A stretch of 64,000 nt of DNA from Spirochaetaceae bacterium (GCA_002730875.1 PCBI01000010.1:62001-126000); one strand, 5' to 3'; positions 42,256 to 51,608 are shown, counted from the stretch's first letter. Made by a program: numbers and translations. The notes: generated by a model from the sequence alone, not told the origin.

Positions 42256-42660
42256 GTACGCTCGAAAAGCTACCTCCTGTAGCTTTTCTCCCGTGAGAAT
42301 TGCTGCGGCGCTACGCGCCTCGCAGACTTCGTGTCTGCCCAAAGTGCTTCGCACTTTGGAGGTACGCTCGAACAAAACCTCGTGTATTGCTCCTCCCGTG
42401 AAGGAGAATGCGGTCCTACGGACCTTACAAACTCATCGGCTCTCGACCTCGTGTCTCCGCCGACATTAGAACCTCCTTGTTCGTCATCCTGTTTGTCTAA
42501 AGAGCTTCGCTCTTTAGAGGTACGCTCGAGGCGTTGCCTCCTGCAACGCCTCGAGCGTGAGACAGGGGGCGCGGCTTCGCCGCTGGTGATCGTCCTGATC
42601 ACGGCAGTTCTCCGAACTGCCCGGTTACGCTCGGTAGTGTAGTCTGAGCTGGCATGCTTA
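42254..42660. repeat. Hairpin repeat array C, inverted orientation
   Basis: The boxes appear as reverse complements: GAGGTACGCTCG at 42254 (shortened), 42359-42370 and 42517-42528, and CTCCCGTG at 42288-42295 and 42393-42400. Read on the minus strand the stems again have A(G/C)GAN pentaloops (AGGAG twice) or GNA triloops, such as AAAGTGC-GAA-GCACTTT, GGTCC-GTA-GGACC, GGCGC-GTA-GCGCC and TAAAGAGC-GAA-GCTCTTTA. The region 42420-42480 is less regular. A 764-bp gap (42256-43019) is almost filled by this array and its continuation. Confidence 0.85.
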
Positions 42661-42667
42661 TCCCACA

Positions 42668-42772
42668 GATGTCCGCGCTTCGTGAGCCGGCCACAGGATG
42701 TGGCCAGTGGGGCAATTTGGGCACGGAAGCCCAACTTGACACACCGAACGAAGTGCGGACATCCTACGCTCG
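42668..42772. repeat. Long inverted repeat with nested hairpins
   Basis: A 16-bp arm at 42668-42683 (GATGTCCGCGCTTCGT) pairs with 42748-42763 (one wobble pair). Inside is GGCCAC-AGGAT-GTGGCC at 42689-42705 and a GGGC/GCCC stem near 42718. A TACGCTCG box (42765-42772) follows the outer arm. The remaining bases to about 42830 show nothing clear. Confidence 0.75.
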
Positions 42773-42848
42773 AAATGAATCTGAAGAATCTGTTAATCAG
42801 ATTCTGGATTCAACTGCCGCTTTTCCAGTTGGCCCTCGTGTATTGCTC

Positions 42849-42932
42849 CTCCCGTGAGAATTGCTGCGGCGCTACGCGCCTCGCAGACTTCGTGTCTGCC
42901 CAAAGTGCTTCGCACTTTGGAGGTACGCTCGA
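42849..42932. repeat. Exact 84-bp duplicate of part of array C
   Basis: The bases are identical to 42288-42371, running from a CTCCCGTG box to a GAGGTACGCTCG box. The upstream bases CCTCGTGTATTGCTCCTCCCGTG also match those at 42378-42400. The copy lies 88 bp before the next gene. Confidence 0.9.
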
Positions 42933-43019
42933 GGCTGCAGACCACAGGTCCGTTTGAACCTGACCCGAGGCGACGGGTATTCTGGTTGCGTGCGTTTATT
43001 GTTGGCGCAGGTTAAGTCC

Positions 43020-43457
43020 ATGAAATCAAGATTCTGGGTCTGCTTACTTCCATTATTGTTCGCACTGACCTGCATATCTGCAAATGAGGACCAGACCCCT
43101 TCGCCTGCCAACAAGTTGCTGGTTCGCACTGTGGCCAGTAGCGAAGATGCTTTTGCTTTCTGCTCCGATGGGCAGGTCCGGGTGGAATATAGAATTTCGG
43201 AACTCCAACCTCATATTCGCTTTGGCACGTGGAAAATGGATGGCGATTCCATTCGCATTCGCTGGACCCAGGAGAAGGGCGGAGAGCCCGTTGGACCGCC
43301 GGTGTCTTGCGGATCGGTATGTGTTTATAAGCAATACAACAAATTCCAGCGAGACATCGACCAAACCGAAGAGCTATCCTGGAACGAAATTAAGCAGAAT
43401 CAGCACCAGCACTGGGATATTCAGAGCTTTGCGGGCAACTGCAACGCCATGCCCTAG
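43020..43457 (+). CDS. Small lipoprotein or secreted protein
   Basis: A 145-residue protein starting MKSRFWVCLLPLLFALTCIS, a signal peptide with a possible lipobox (FALTC). The mature part is mostly beta strands, with FCSDGQVRVEYR, IRFGTWKMDGDSIRIRW, SCGSVCVYKQY and a final GNCNAMP. Four cysteines besides the possible lipid-modified one. The GTWKMDGDSIRIRW strand pair is the kind of lipocalin-like or META-like beta motif seen in small envelope proteins, but no family is certain. The start at 43020 follows the repeat region and precedes a convergent M3 peptidase. Confidence 0.68.
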   Translation: MKSRFWVCLLPLLFALTCISANEDQTPSPANKLLVRTVASSEDAFAFCSDGQVRVEYRISELQPHIRFGTWKMDGDSIRIRWTQEKGGEPVGPPVSCGSVCVYKQYNKFQRDIDQTEELSWNEIKQNQHQHWDIQSFAGNCNAMP

Positions 43458-43527
43458 AAGCTAGCCCTGGGATTCTGTATTTCGGCGGCTGTTTATAGTC
43501 TGATTCCCGGGCCAGGCCGGGGATCAT

Positions 43528-45591
43528 TCAGGCGCTCTTAAGCAACCCTTCCCGGCGAAGCAAAGCGTCCGGATCCGGGTCTCGGCCGCGAAAGCTACGA
43601 TACAGCACGGCAGGATCCTCGGTGTTCCCTCTTTCCAGGATAAACCCCCGGAATTTGTCTGCGCTCTCTTTATCGAACAGGCCTTTCTCCTCAAAGAGCT
43701 CGAAGGCATCGGCCTCCAGGATCTCGGCCCATTTATAGGAGTAATAGCCTGCGGAATAACCGCCGGCAAAGATATGGCCAAACCCGGTGGCGAAACAGGT
43801 ATGGGGCGCATCCTCCACCAGATTTGTTTTTTCTGTGGCCTGTCTTTCAAAAGCTTCTACATCCTGGATTTTAGCGGCCGGAGTCGTATGGAAGGCCATA
43901 TCCAGGGTGGCGTAGTTTAGCTGAGTCATGAAGCCCCAGCCCGCGCGAAAGGTTTCCGAAGCCTGCATTTTCTCCACCAGCTCTGGAGGAATCTTTTCGC
44001 CGGTTTCAAAATGAGCGGCGAAGAGATCCAGACCCTCCTTCTTTCGCACCCAGTTTTCCATAAACTGGCTGGGAAGCTCTACAAAATCCCAGTACACATT
44101 TGTTCCTGCAAGACTACTGTAGGTGCACCGCGAAAGAAGTCCGTGCAACGCATGTCCAAACTCATGAAACAGTGTCCGGACCTCATCGTAAGAAAGCAAA
44201 GAAGGACGATCTTTCCCGGGCTTTGTGAAGTTACATACGATCCCAATGTGCGGTCGGCGGACCTGCCCGCGAAACAAGCCCTGCTCCTGAAACGATGTCA
44301 TCCAGGCGCCGCTTTTTTTGGTCTGTCTGGGAAACAGATCCACATAGAAGAGACCCACATCCTGGCCGCTGGCATCGGATACGGCGTAGACTTCTACTTC
44401 GGGATGATAGGTTTCAATGCCTTCCTGCTTTTTAAAGGAAAGGCCGTAGAGCTTTTCGGCAGTGCCGAACAATCCGTCCATCACCCGATTCAACGGGAAG
44501 TAAGGTCGCAATTGCTCTGAATCAAACTGATGGAGCTTCTGTTTTAGCTTTTCGGAAAGAAAACGTATGTCATAAGGCTCAACGGAATCGTAACCCAGCT
44601 CCACTGCGAAGTCGGACAACTCCTTCTGCTCCTGGCGGGCCGCCGTTATACTGGCCTCCACCAGGCGATCCAGGAAGGACTGCACATTCTGCGGGCTTCG
44701 TGCCATTCGCTTCTCCAGAATGTAGGCCGCATGGTTTTCGAAGCCCAGGAGTTGCGCCCGACTTTCTCGAAGCTTAAGTATTTCAAGCACTACCGGACGA
44801 TTGTCCGTACCCTCCGGCTGCCCGTATTCCAGCGCCGCTTCGCCCATACCGCGGCTGCGAAAGGCCAGATACATCTGCTTGCGAAGCTCGCGATTCTCGG
44901 CATAGGTCATGAAAGGCATGAAGTCCGGGAATTGAAGCGTAAAGACCCAGCCTTCCAGCCCCTGCTCCGATGCCGTGGCCGCTGCTTGCTCCACCGCCAT
45001 TTCCGGGATACCGGCCAGATCCCCTGCTTCGGTGATGTGCAGCTTAAAGTGGTTCGTGGCCTTCAAAAGGTTCTCCGAAAACCTGGGCGATAGAGCGGCC
45101 AGTTCTTGATCAATCTGACGGAGGGTTTCGCGCTCCTTTTCCGGCAGGGAGGCGCCGTTTCGCACGAAATCCTGGTAGGTTTCTTCCAGAAGCCGGGCCT
45201 GTTCGGAATCCTGCACTCCCTTGCGGCTTTCGTATACCGACTTAACCCTCTGGAATAGCGCCTGATTCAACGTTACATCGCTGGAAAAGCCGGCCAGAAA
45301 CGTAGAAACCTCGCCGGCAATCTTCTGGATACCTTCCGTGGCATGGGCGCTGAAGAGAACATAATATATGGAGGCAACGTGACTCAATTCCTCGGATGCG
45401 GTTTCCAGGGCTACGATGGTATTTTCAAAATCCGGTTCCGCTGCGGATTGCACAATGGAATCCACATTTCGCTGGGCTTCCTCTTTAAAGTGCTTGAGCG
45501 CCGGCAGGAAATGCTCCGGCTCAATCCGGGCAAAGGGGATGGTTTCATTCTTTCCGGTAGCCTTTTCGATCAGTGGATTGGATTGCGACAT
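43528..45591 (-). CDS. M3 family oligopeptidase
   Basis: A 687-residue zinc metallopeptidase of the oligopeptidase A / PrlC type, degrading peptides in the cytoplasm. The zinc motif HEFGHALHG is present (VRTLFHEFGHALHGLLS), with the further Glu in ELPSQFMENW. NPLIEKATGKNETIPFARIEPEHFLPAL is the standard N-terminus of the family, so I start at the ATG at 45591, which has AAGGA close upstream; the open frame runs 59 codons further back without homology. Length is normal. It diverges from the ATP-grasp operon across a 368-bp gap. Confidence 0.92.
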   Translation of the reverse strand: MSQSNPLIEKATGKNETIPFARIEPEHFLPALKHFKEEAQRNVDSIVQSAAEPDFENTIVALETASEELSHVASIYYVLFSAHATEGIQKIAGEVSTFLAGFSSDVTLNQALFQRVKSVYESRKGVQDSEQARLLEETYQDFVRNGASLPEKERETLRQIDQELAALSPRFSENLLKATNHFKLHITEAGDLAGIPEMAVEQAAATASEQGLEGWVFTLQFPDFMPFMTYAENRELRKQMYLAFRSRGMGEAALEYGQPEGTDNRPVVLEILKLRESRAQLLGFENHAAYILEKRMARSPQNVQSFLDRLVEASITAARQEQKELSDFAVELGYDSVEPYDIRFLSEKLKQKLHQFDSEQLRPYFPLNRVMDGLFGTAEKLYGLSFKKQEGIETYHPEVEVYAVSDASGQDVGLFYVDLFPRQTKKSGAWMTSFQEQGLFRGQVRRPHIGIVCNFTKPGKDRPSLLSYDEVRTLFHEFGHALHGLLSRCTYSSLAGTNVYWDFVELPSQFMENWVRKKEGLDLFAAHFETGEKIPPELVEKMQASETFRAGWGFMTQLNYATLDMAFHTTPAAKIQDVEAFERQATEKTNLVEDAPHTCFATGFGHIFAGGYSAGYYSYKWAEILEADAFELFEEKGLFDKESADKFRGFILERGNTEDPAVLYRSFRGRDPDPDALLRREGLLKSA

Positions 45592-45905
45592 ATCCTTCAA
45601 TAAAGCGGACAGGCGGTACTCCAGGCAACCATTTCCGTTAAGGATTGAGCGGGCCTGGAGCGCCGGCCATTTAAAAATGCCTACAGCCGAAGCATATTGC
45701 TTGATTGGAGGCAGGCATGAAATAAGTCCGTGCAGAATCGCAACCCGAACCATCGCCACAGGCGTCACCGCCCTACCCTGGCAGGCTTCCAGGGTCCAAG
45801 CTCAAGGTACGATTATTGCAAATGAACCACAGGGATTGAGATGGCAAGCCTGCAGGGCCTGTCAGGGCTCTTTCAGGGACGGTTGTCCCCGGAGCACAAA
45901 TAAAA

Positions 45906-45950
45906 AGAATTCTTGAAATCCCTAAGAATTCTATAGTAAAATTAGATCGG
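45906..45950 (+). promoter_or_regulatory. Candidate promoter of the ATP-grasp operon with paired palindromes
   Basis: Two identical 8-bp palindromes AGAATTCT (45906-45913 and 45925-45932) are 19 bp apart and overlap a possible -35 TTCTTG and -10 TATAGT separated by 16 bp. The operon start codon is about 25 bp downstream, preceded by GGAAGG. The layout suggests a dimeric repressor site on the promoter. The remaining part of the 368-bp gap (45592-45905) shows no gene. Confidence 0.45.
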
Positions 45951-45959
45951 AAGGTAGAT

Positions 45960-47384
45960 ATGCTCGGAAACTACAAGACTGGAATTTTCTTCGATGAAAT
46001 GTTCGCGGCGGACGGTGAGCCCAGGCCCGGATATTACCCCTTGCGGGATCAAATCGAGTCCATGACCGAACCGGAATTGCAGCACCGGAAGGATGAGGCC
46101 GAACAGGCTCTGATTTCCCTGGGAATTACCTTCCGGGTTTATGGCGACAGTCGTGCCGAAGAACGGATCATCCCATTCGACATCATTCCTCGAATCATTA
46201 CCCCGGAGGACTGGGCGCCGCTGGAAACAGGCCTGAAACAACGGGCCACTGCGCTGAACGAATTTCTGAAAGACATCTACGGCGCAAAACGTATCCTGAA
46301 GGACGGCGTGGTGGACGAGGAATATGTGTATTCCAGCCCCAGTTACCTGGAGATTCTGGAAGGATTCCGTCCTCCCCGGGATATCTGGATTCATGTGAGC
46401 GGAACTGATCTGGTTCGGGATTCAGAAGGGACCTTTCGGGTGCTGGAAGACAATGTCCGCTGTCCGTCCGGGGTTTCCTACGTGCTGGAAAACCGGGAAG
46501 TCATGAAGCGCACTTTCCCCAACCTCTTCCGCAGCCATAAGATTCGCACCATTTACGATTACCCCATTCGTCTTCGGGGCACCATGGAGTATCTGAGCGA
46601 TGCCATCGCCCCTTCCTGCGTGGTTCTAACTCCGGGGATCTACAATTCGGCCTACTACGAGCACTCATTCTTGGCGCAAAAGATGGGCGTTCCTCTGGTT
46701 AGCGGCACCGACCTGGTGGTTCGAGATAGCCGGGTATATATGCGCACCACTCATGGACAGAAACCGGTGGATGTCATCTACCGAAGAATCGATGACGCAT
46801 TCCTGGACCCGGAGGCATTCAATCCGGAGTCTCTGCTGGGAGTTCCGGGGCTTTTTGAGGCCTACAAAAAAGGAAACGTAGCCCTTCTAAACGCTCCGGG
46901 CACCGGAGTGGCCGACGACAAAGTGATCTACGCATTCGTTCCCGACATGATTCGCTACTATCTGGATGAAGAGCCCATAATCCCCAATGTGGACACCTAC
47001 CTTTGCTCTCGCCCGGACGATCTAAAGTACGTTCTGGAAAACATGGAAAACCTGGTAGTAAAAGAAGCCAATGGCGCGGGCGGCTATGGCATGCTCATAG
47101 GTCCGGCCTCCACCAAAGAGCAGGTCGCGGAATTCCGGAAGAAGGTACAATCTTCTCCTCGCAGCTTCATCGCACAGCCGGTGCTGGGTCTCTCCCGTGT
47201 GCCCACCATGGTGGAAGACGGAATCGAAGGTCGACATGTGGATCTGCGGCCCTTTATTCTGTTCGAGGAAGATATCTATGTAATGCCCGGAGGACTGACG
47301 CGAGTAGCTCTGCCCCGAGATTCGCTGATAGTCAATTCATCCCAGGGCGGAGGCACCAAAGACACCTGGGTGATGGGCTCCTGA
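45960..47384 (+). CDS. Circularly permuted type 2 ATP-grasp protein
   Basis: A 474-residue protein of the DUF404/DUF407 family, a circularly permuted ATP-grasp ligase. Family segments: EEERIIPFDIIPRII-like (AEERIIPFDIIPRII), LEDNVRCPSGVSYVLENR, VVLTPGIYNSAYYEHSFLA, VDVIYRRIDDAFLDP, GVPGLFEAYKKGNVALLNAPGTGVADDK, VVKEANGAGGYGMLIGP and a C-terminal GGTKDTWV. It is predicted to form amide bonds with ATP, substrate unknown. It is the first gene of the five-gene operon; the next ATG follows its stop by 1 bp. Confidence 0.9.
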   Translation: MLGNYKTGIFFDEMFAADGEPRPGYYPLRDQIESMTEPELQHRKDEAEQALISLGITFRVYGDSRAEERIIPFDIIPRIITPEDWAPLETGLKQRATALNEFLKDIYGAKRILKDGVVDEEYVYSSPSYLEILEGFRPPRDIWIHVSGTDLVRDSEGTFRVLEDNVRCPSGVSYVLENREVMKRTFPNLFRSHKIRTIYDYPIRLRGTMEYLSDAIAPSCVVLTPGIYNSAYYEHSFLAQKMGVPLVSGTDLVVRDSRVYMRTTHGQKPVDVIYRRIDDAFLDPEAFNPESLLGVPGLFEAYKKGNVALLNAPGTGVADDKVIYAFVPDMIRYYLDEEPIIPNVDTYLCSRPDDLKYVLENMENLVVKEANGAGGYGMLIGPASTKEQVAEFRKKVQSSPRSFIAQPVLGLSRVPTMVEDGIEGRHVDLRPFILFEEDIYVMPGGLTRVALPRDSLIVNSSQGGGTKDTWVMGS

Positions 47385-47385
47385 T

Positions 47386-48321
47386 ATGCTGAGCAGAGTA
47401 GCAGCCTCCGTTTACTGGATGAACCGCTACATCGAACGAGCGGAAAACTACTGTCGGTTTATGGACGTAAACTTCCAGCTTTCGCTGGATTCGCCGGAAA
47501 GCGCCAATCAGTGGGGTCCCATGGTTACCACAACCGGCGACAACCAGGAGTTTGAATCCAGGTACGGCGAATACAACCGGGAAAACGTGATTCAGTTCAT
47601 GACCTTTGATGCGGAGAACCCCAGCTCCATCCTATCCTGCATTCGAAGAGCCCGGGAGAATGCTCGCACCATTCGCGAAAACATCAGCACGGAACTCTGG
47701 CAAATCCTGAATGAGCTGTACCTGGATCTAAAAAAGCAGCCCAACTCATCGGATCTGGAAGCCCTGGAACGATTCTATACCAGAGTCCGCCGAACCTGCC
47801 TGCTTTTCTATGGCACCATGGACGCTACTCTTTCCCATGACGAAGTGCACCGCTTCGCTCTCACCGGGCGTTACCTGGAAAGAGCGGACAAGACCACCCG
47901 AATCCTGGACATGAAGTACTTCATATTGCTGCCCAGCATTCAGGACGTGGGCACGACCCTGGATCTGATTCAGTGGCTTTCGCTTCTGAAGTCCGCCAGC
48001 GCCCATGAGATGTTTAATCGAATCTATCAGAAGGTAACTCCCAAAAACATCGCGGAGTTTCTAATATTGAATACCGATTTTCCCAGAGCCTTGATCTACT
48101 GCCTGGCCGAACTTGACCGAAACCTGCGTGCCATATCGGGCAACAGCGGGCGATCCTATTCCAACGAGGCGGAGAGAAAAACCGGAATGATGCTTTCTGA
48201 ACTTAACTACACAGACATAGAAGAAATCTTTGATCGAGGGATGCATGAATACCTGGACTCGGTGCAAACCCGCTTGAACGATATTGGCGGCCATGTAGTG
48301 GAACGCTACTTCGCGGTATAG
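47386..48321 (+). CDS. Alpha-E domain protein (DUF403)
   Basis: A 311-residue, all-helical protein of the alpha-E (DUF403) family. It opens MLSRVAASVYWMNRYIERAENYCRFMDVN, the family hallmark, and includes ARENARTIRENISTELWQILNELYL and LERADKTTRILDMKYF. Alpha-E proteins nearly always travel with circularly permuted ATP-grasp enzymes and transglutaminases, and are thought to help the ligase or bind its substrate. It lies 1 bp after the ATP-grasp gene and 2 bp before the large transglutaminase. Confidence 0.9.
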   Translation: MLSRVAASVYWMNRYIERAENYCRFMDVNFQLSLDSPESANQWGPMVTTTGDNQEFESRYGEYNRENVIQFMTFDAENPSSILSCIRRARENARTIRENISTELWQILNELYLDLKKQPNSSDLEALERFYTRVRRTCLLFYGTMDATLSHDEVHRFALTGRYLERADKTTRILDMKYFILLPSIQDVGTTLDLIQWLSLLKSASAHEMFNRIYQKVTPKNIAEFLILNTDFPRALIYCLAELDRNLRAISGNSGRSYSNEAERKTGMMLSELNYTDIEEIFDRGMHEYLDSVQTRLNDIGGHVVERYFAV

Positions 48322-48323
48322 AA

Positions 48324-51300
48324 ATGACCCGTGTATCCCTGCATCATCTTACATCCTATCATTTTGACCGCCCGGTTCAAATACATCCCCATTCCATTCG
48401 ACTCAGGCCGGCGCCGCATACAAGAGCCCATGTCCATTCCTATTCTCTGAAAGTCAGCCCGGAGCACTTCATCAACTGGCAACAGGACCCCGCCGGAAAC
48501 TTCCTGGCGCGCCTGGTCTTCCCCGAAAAATCCTGGGAGCTTCGCATCCAGGTGGATATGGTAGTAGAGCTTCGCACGGTGAATCCGTTCGATTTCTTCC
48601 TGGAACCCGAAGCATCCACGTTTCCTTTTTCTTATCCGCCCGAGCTTCTGCCCGACCTGGCTATCTATTTACAGTCCGAGATCCAGGAACCGGAATTGCT
48701 GCAATGGGTGCAGCAGATCCAGAAAGAAGCGATCAGTCCGGATATGTCCACAGTGGATATGCTGGTGGCCATAAATCAGTTCGTGGCCAATCGCGTGGGA
48801 TACGTAATTCGCATGGAGCCCGGCATCCAGAGTTGCAGTCAGACCATTCAAAGCGAAAAGGGATCCTGCCGGGATTCCTCCTTTCTGCTGATGCATATCT
48901 TGCGAAAGCTGGGTCTGGCCAGTCGATTCTGTTCGGGCTATCTCATTCAATTGAAGGCCGATGAAGTTCCCCGCAAAGGACCCGCCGGGCCTTCCGAAGA
49001 CTTCACGGACTTACACGCCTGGACCGAGGTGTATCTTCCGGGGGCCGGATGGGTTGGCCTGGACCCCACGTCCGGACTGCTCACCGGCGAAGGGCACATT
49101 CCGCTTTTTTCGGCGGCGGAGCCGGCCCGGGCCGCGCCAGTTACCGGAACCACCGATATATGCGAGTCCCATCTTCAATTCGAGATGAAGGTGGAACGAA
49201 TCCAGGAAGCTCCCCGCACGACAAAGCCCTACAAAGACGAAACCTTTGAGCGTTTCCAGCATATGGTTCCGAAAATCGATAAGAAGCTCGCGGAACTGGA
49301 TATGCGGCTAACCATGGGCGGCGAGCCCACATTCGTTTCCGATGAAGATTTTGACAGCCCGGAATGGAATTTCCAGGCCATGGCTCCGGACGGCGACCAT
49401 ACGAAACGGGACTATGCCGAACGTTTACGAAGACGGATTGTTCAGAATCTGGCGCTTCCATCGCCGCTCTTTGTCTCCGCCCAGGGGAAGTGGTATCCCG
49501 GGGAACCTTTGCCGCGCTGGGCCTATTTCGCCCACTGGCGGCTGGATGGCCAGCCCCTGTCGCTGTTTTCCGGCGCTCCCCCGGAGAAGGATGCATCCCA
49601 CGGCGACGATAAGGCTCTTCTTGAAAAACTGTGCGAGCGACTCAAGATCGAATCTGTATTCATAAAACCGTTGTTCGAGGACCCTCTGGAACAACTTCGC
49701 AACCAGGCAGCGCTACCGGAGAACGCACAGAAGCTGAAAGACCTGGAGAGCTTCCATGCACTGGAGAGAAACCGGGTGCTTGCTTTGATGGAGTCGGATC
49801 TATCCGAAGCCGCGGCCCATGTCCTTCCCCTGGCCTATGAGCCGGAAAGTCGGCGATGGTCCTCCTCTGTATGGAAAACCCGCAGAAGCCAACTGTTTCT
49901 ACATCCAGGGGACTCCCCGGCCGGGCTGCGGCTTCCGCTGAACTCCCTGGGGGACGGATTCAGAAGCGTTTTTCTGGAAGATCCCACGGACCAACCCGGT
50001 CAGCTGCCAGATCCGGAACAATTGCTAAAGGCCCCGGCCGGCTACAGCCTGAAAGACGACAAGGACCGGGAACCTTTACGGGTAGCTCTCGTAGCGCAGG
50101 TGCGCGATGGGATACTGAACGTCTTTCTTCCTCCGCCTTCTTCCGTGGTTTCCCATCTTTCGCTTATTGCTCACATCGAAAGCTGCCTTCAGGAAATGGA
50201 GGTGCGGTACTGCTTTGAAGGCCATCCGCCGCCGGCGCATCCGGCCCTGAACCATCTTTCCATCACTCCGGACCCCGGGGTACTGGAAGTGAACCTGCAA
50301 CCCGCCGAAAGTCTGGAAGAGGCTTCTCGCATTACTCGCACTCTGTACAAATCCGCAAAAGAAGAAGGGCTCACCACACAGAAATTCCTGATCGATGGAA
50401 GACCCGCGGCTACCGGCGGCGGAAACCACATCACTCTGGGCGCGCGAAGCACACTGGAAAGCCCGTTCCTGCGATTTCCCTCCCTTCTGCCGGCTCTCAT
50501 CACTTACTGGCAGAAGCATCCATCGCTTAGCTATTTGTTCTCGGGACTGTTTATTGGGCCTACAAGTCAGGCGCCGCGAATCGACGAAGCGCGCATAGAC
50601 ACATTGTACGATCTGGAACTGGCGCTGAAGACCCTCTACGATTTAGAGAAGAAAGACTGTCCTCCCTACATGATCGATCGACTGCTCAGGCATCATCTTA
50701 CCGATCTTACCGGAAACACCCACCGGGCGGAGTTCTGCATCGACAAGCTTTATGATCCGGGCTCCCTGGGCGGACGCCGAGGCCTGCTGGAAATGCGAGC
50801 CTTTGAAATGCCGCCCCACTGGAAAATGAGCGCGATGCAGCAATCGCTTATTGGAGCGATTCTGTGCCTTATGCGAAACCATCCGCCGGAGCCCCGATTG
50901 GTGCGCTGGGGGCTGGATCTACGGGACCGGTTCATGATCCCCTACTACATTCGCGAGGACCTGAGAGAAGTGCTGGCAGACCTGCGCAGGATTGACCTGG
51001 AATTCGCCCTCGAACTGTTTGATCCTTTCTTCGAGTTTCGTTTTCCGGTGTACGGCGAAGTGCTGTATCCGGGCCTGCGACTGGAACTGCGCATGGGCCT
51101 GGAGCCCTGGAACGTCCTGGGCGAAGAAGCCCACACCGGCGGAACATCCCGGGCAGTGGATTCGGCCACCGAGAGGATGCAAGTAACCCTGGAAGGCGAT
51201 CCCGCCGGCCGCTACGAAATTGCCTGCAACGGATATCGAGTTCCGCTCAAGAAGGTAGGCGCCGAAACCAGGGTAGCCGGAATTCGCTTCAAAGCGTGGA

Positions 51301-51608
51301 ACCCCGCATCCACCATGCATCCGCATATCAAACCCCACAATCCTCTGGTGTTCTCGGTGTTCGACACATACAACCAGAGATACGTCACCGGGTGCACATA
51401 TCATGTGAGTCATCCCGGAGGAAGAAGCTACGATACACTTCCGGTAAACTCCCTGGAGGCGGAAAGCCGTCGAATCAGCCGGTTCGAAGCGGGCCAGTTT
51501 GGTTCATCATTTTCTCCGCCCCCGGTGGATCTGCCGCATCCCGAGTTCCCCTGCACCCTGGATTTAAGACTGGCCGCGAGAATGGATGAGGAGTTGTCTG
51601 ACTCCTAG
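48324..51608 (+). CDS. Transglutaminase - DUF2126 fusion protein
   Basis: A 1094-residue protein. The N-terminal transglutaminase_N beta domain (1-100) leads into a papain-like transglutaminase core with catalytic Cys182 (KGSCRDSSFLLMHIL), His231 (LHAWTEVYLP) and Asp247 (GLDPTSG). The rest, from about residue 300, is the DUF2126 region, with LTMGGEPTFVS, RPAATGGGNHITLGA and RAFEMPPHWKMS. The protein is cytoplasmic by sequence. It probably cleaves or transfers amide bonds made by the ATP-grasp ligases in the same operon. The next start codon directly follows the stop. Confidence 0.9.
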   Translation: MTRVSLHHLTSYHFDRPVQIHPHSIRLRPAPHTRAHVHSYSLKVSPEHFINWQQDPAGNFLARLVFPEKSWELRIQVDMVVELRTVNPFDFFLEPEASTFPFSYPPELLPDLAIYLQSEIQEPELLQWVQQIQKEAISPDMSTVDMLVAINQFVANRVGYVIRMEPGIQSCSQTIQSEKGSCRDSSFLLMHILRKLGLASRFCSGYLIQLKADEVPRKGPAGPSEDFTDLHAWTEVYLPGAGWVGLDPTSGLLTGEGHIPLFSAAEPARAAPVTGTTDICESHLQFEMKVERIQEAPRTTKPYKDETFERFQHMVPKIDKKLAELDMRLTMGGEPTFVSDEDFDSPEWNFQAMAPDGDHTKRDYAERLRRRIVQNLALPSPLFVSAQGKWYPGEPLPRWAYFAHWRLDGQPLSLFSGAPPEKDASHGDDKALLEKLCERLKIESVFIKPLFEDPLEQLRNQAALPENAQKLKDLESFHALERNRVLALMESDLSEAAAHVLPLAYEPESRRWSSSVWKTRRSQLFLHPGDSPAGLRLPLNSLGDGFRSVFLEDPTDQPGQLPDPEQLLKAPAGYSLKDDKDREPLRVALVAQVRDGILNVFLPPPSSVVSHLSLIAHIESCLQEMEVRYCFEGHPPPAHPALNHLSITPDPGVLEVNLQPAESLEEASRITRTLYKSAKEEGLTTQKFLIDGRPAATGGGNHITLGARSTLESPFLRFPSLLPALITYWQKHPSLSYLFSGLFIGPTSQAPRIDEARIDTLYDLELALKTLYDLEKKDCPPYMIDRLLRHHLTDLTGNTHRAEFCIDKLYDPGSLGGRRGLLEMRAFEMPPHWKMSAMQQSLIGAILCLMRNHPPEPRLVRWGLDLRDRFMIPYYIREDLREVLADLRRIDLEFALELFDPFFEFRFPVYGEVLYPGLRLELRMGLEPWNVLGEEAHTGGTSRAVDSATERMQVTLEGDPAGRYEIACNGYRVPLKKVGAETRVAGIRFKAWNPASTMHPHIKPHNPLVFSVFDTYNQRYVTGCTYHVSHPGGRSYDTLPVNSLEAESRRISRFEAGQFGSSFSPPPVDLPHPEFPCTLDLRLAARMDEELSDS

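Noticed and set aside
42331..42957. Proteins of about 70-105 residues read through the repeat arrays
   Set aside because: Open frames across arrays B and C encode the repeat boxes themselves in every frame; they have no ribosome sites or recognisable domains and are explained by the hairpin repeats.
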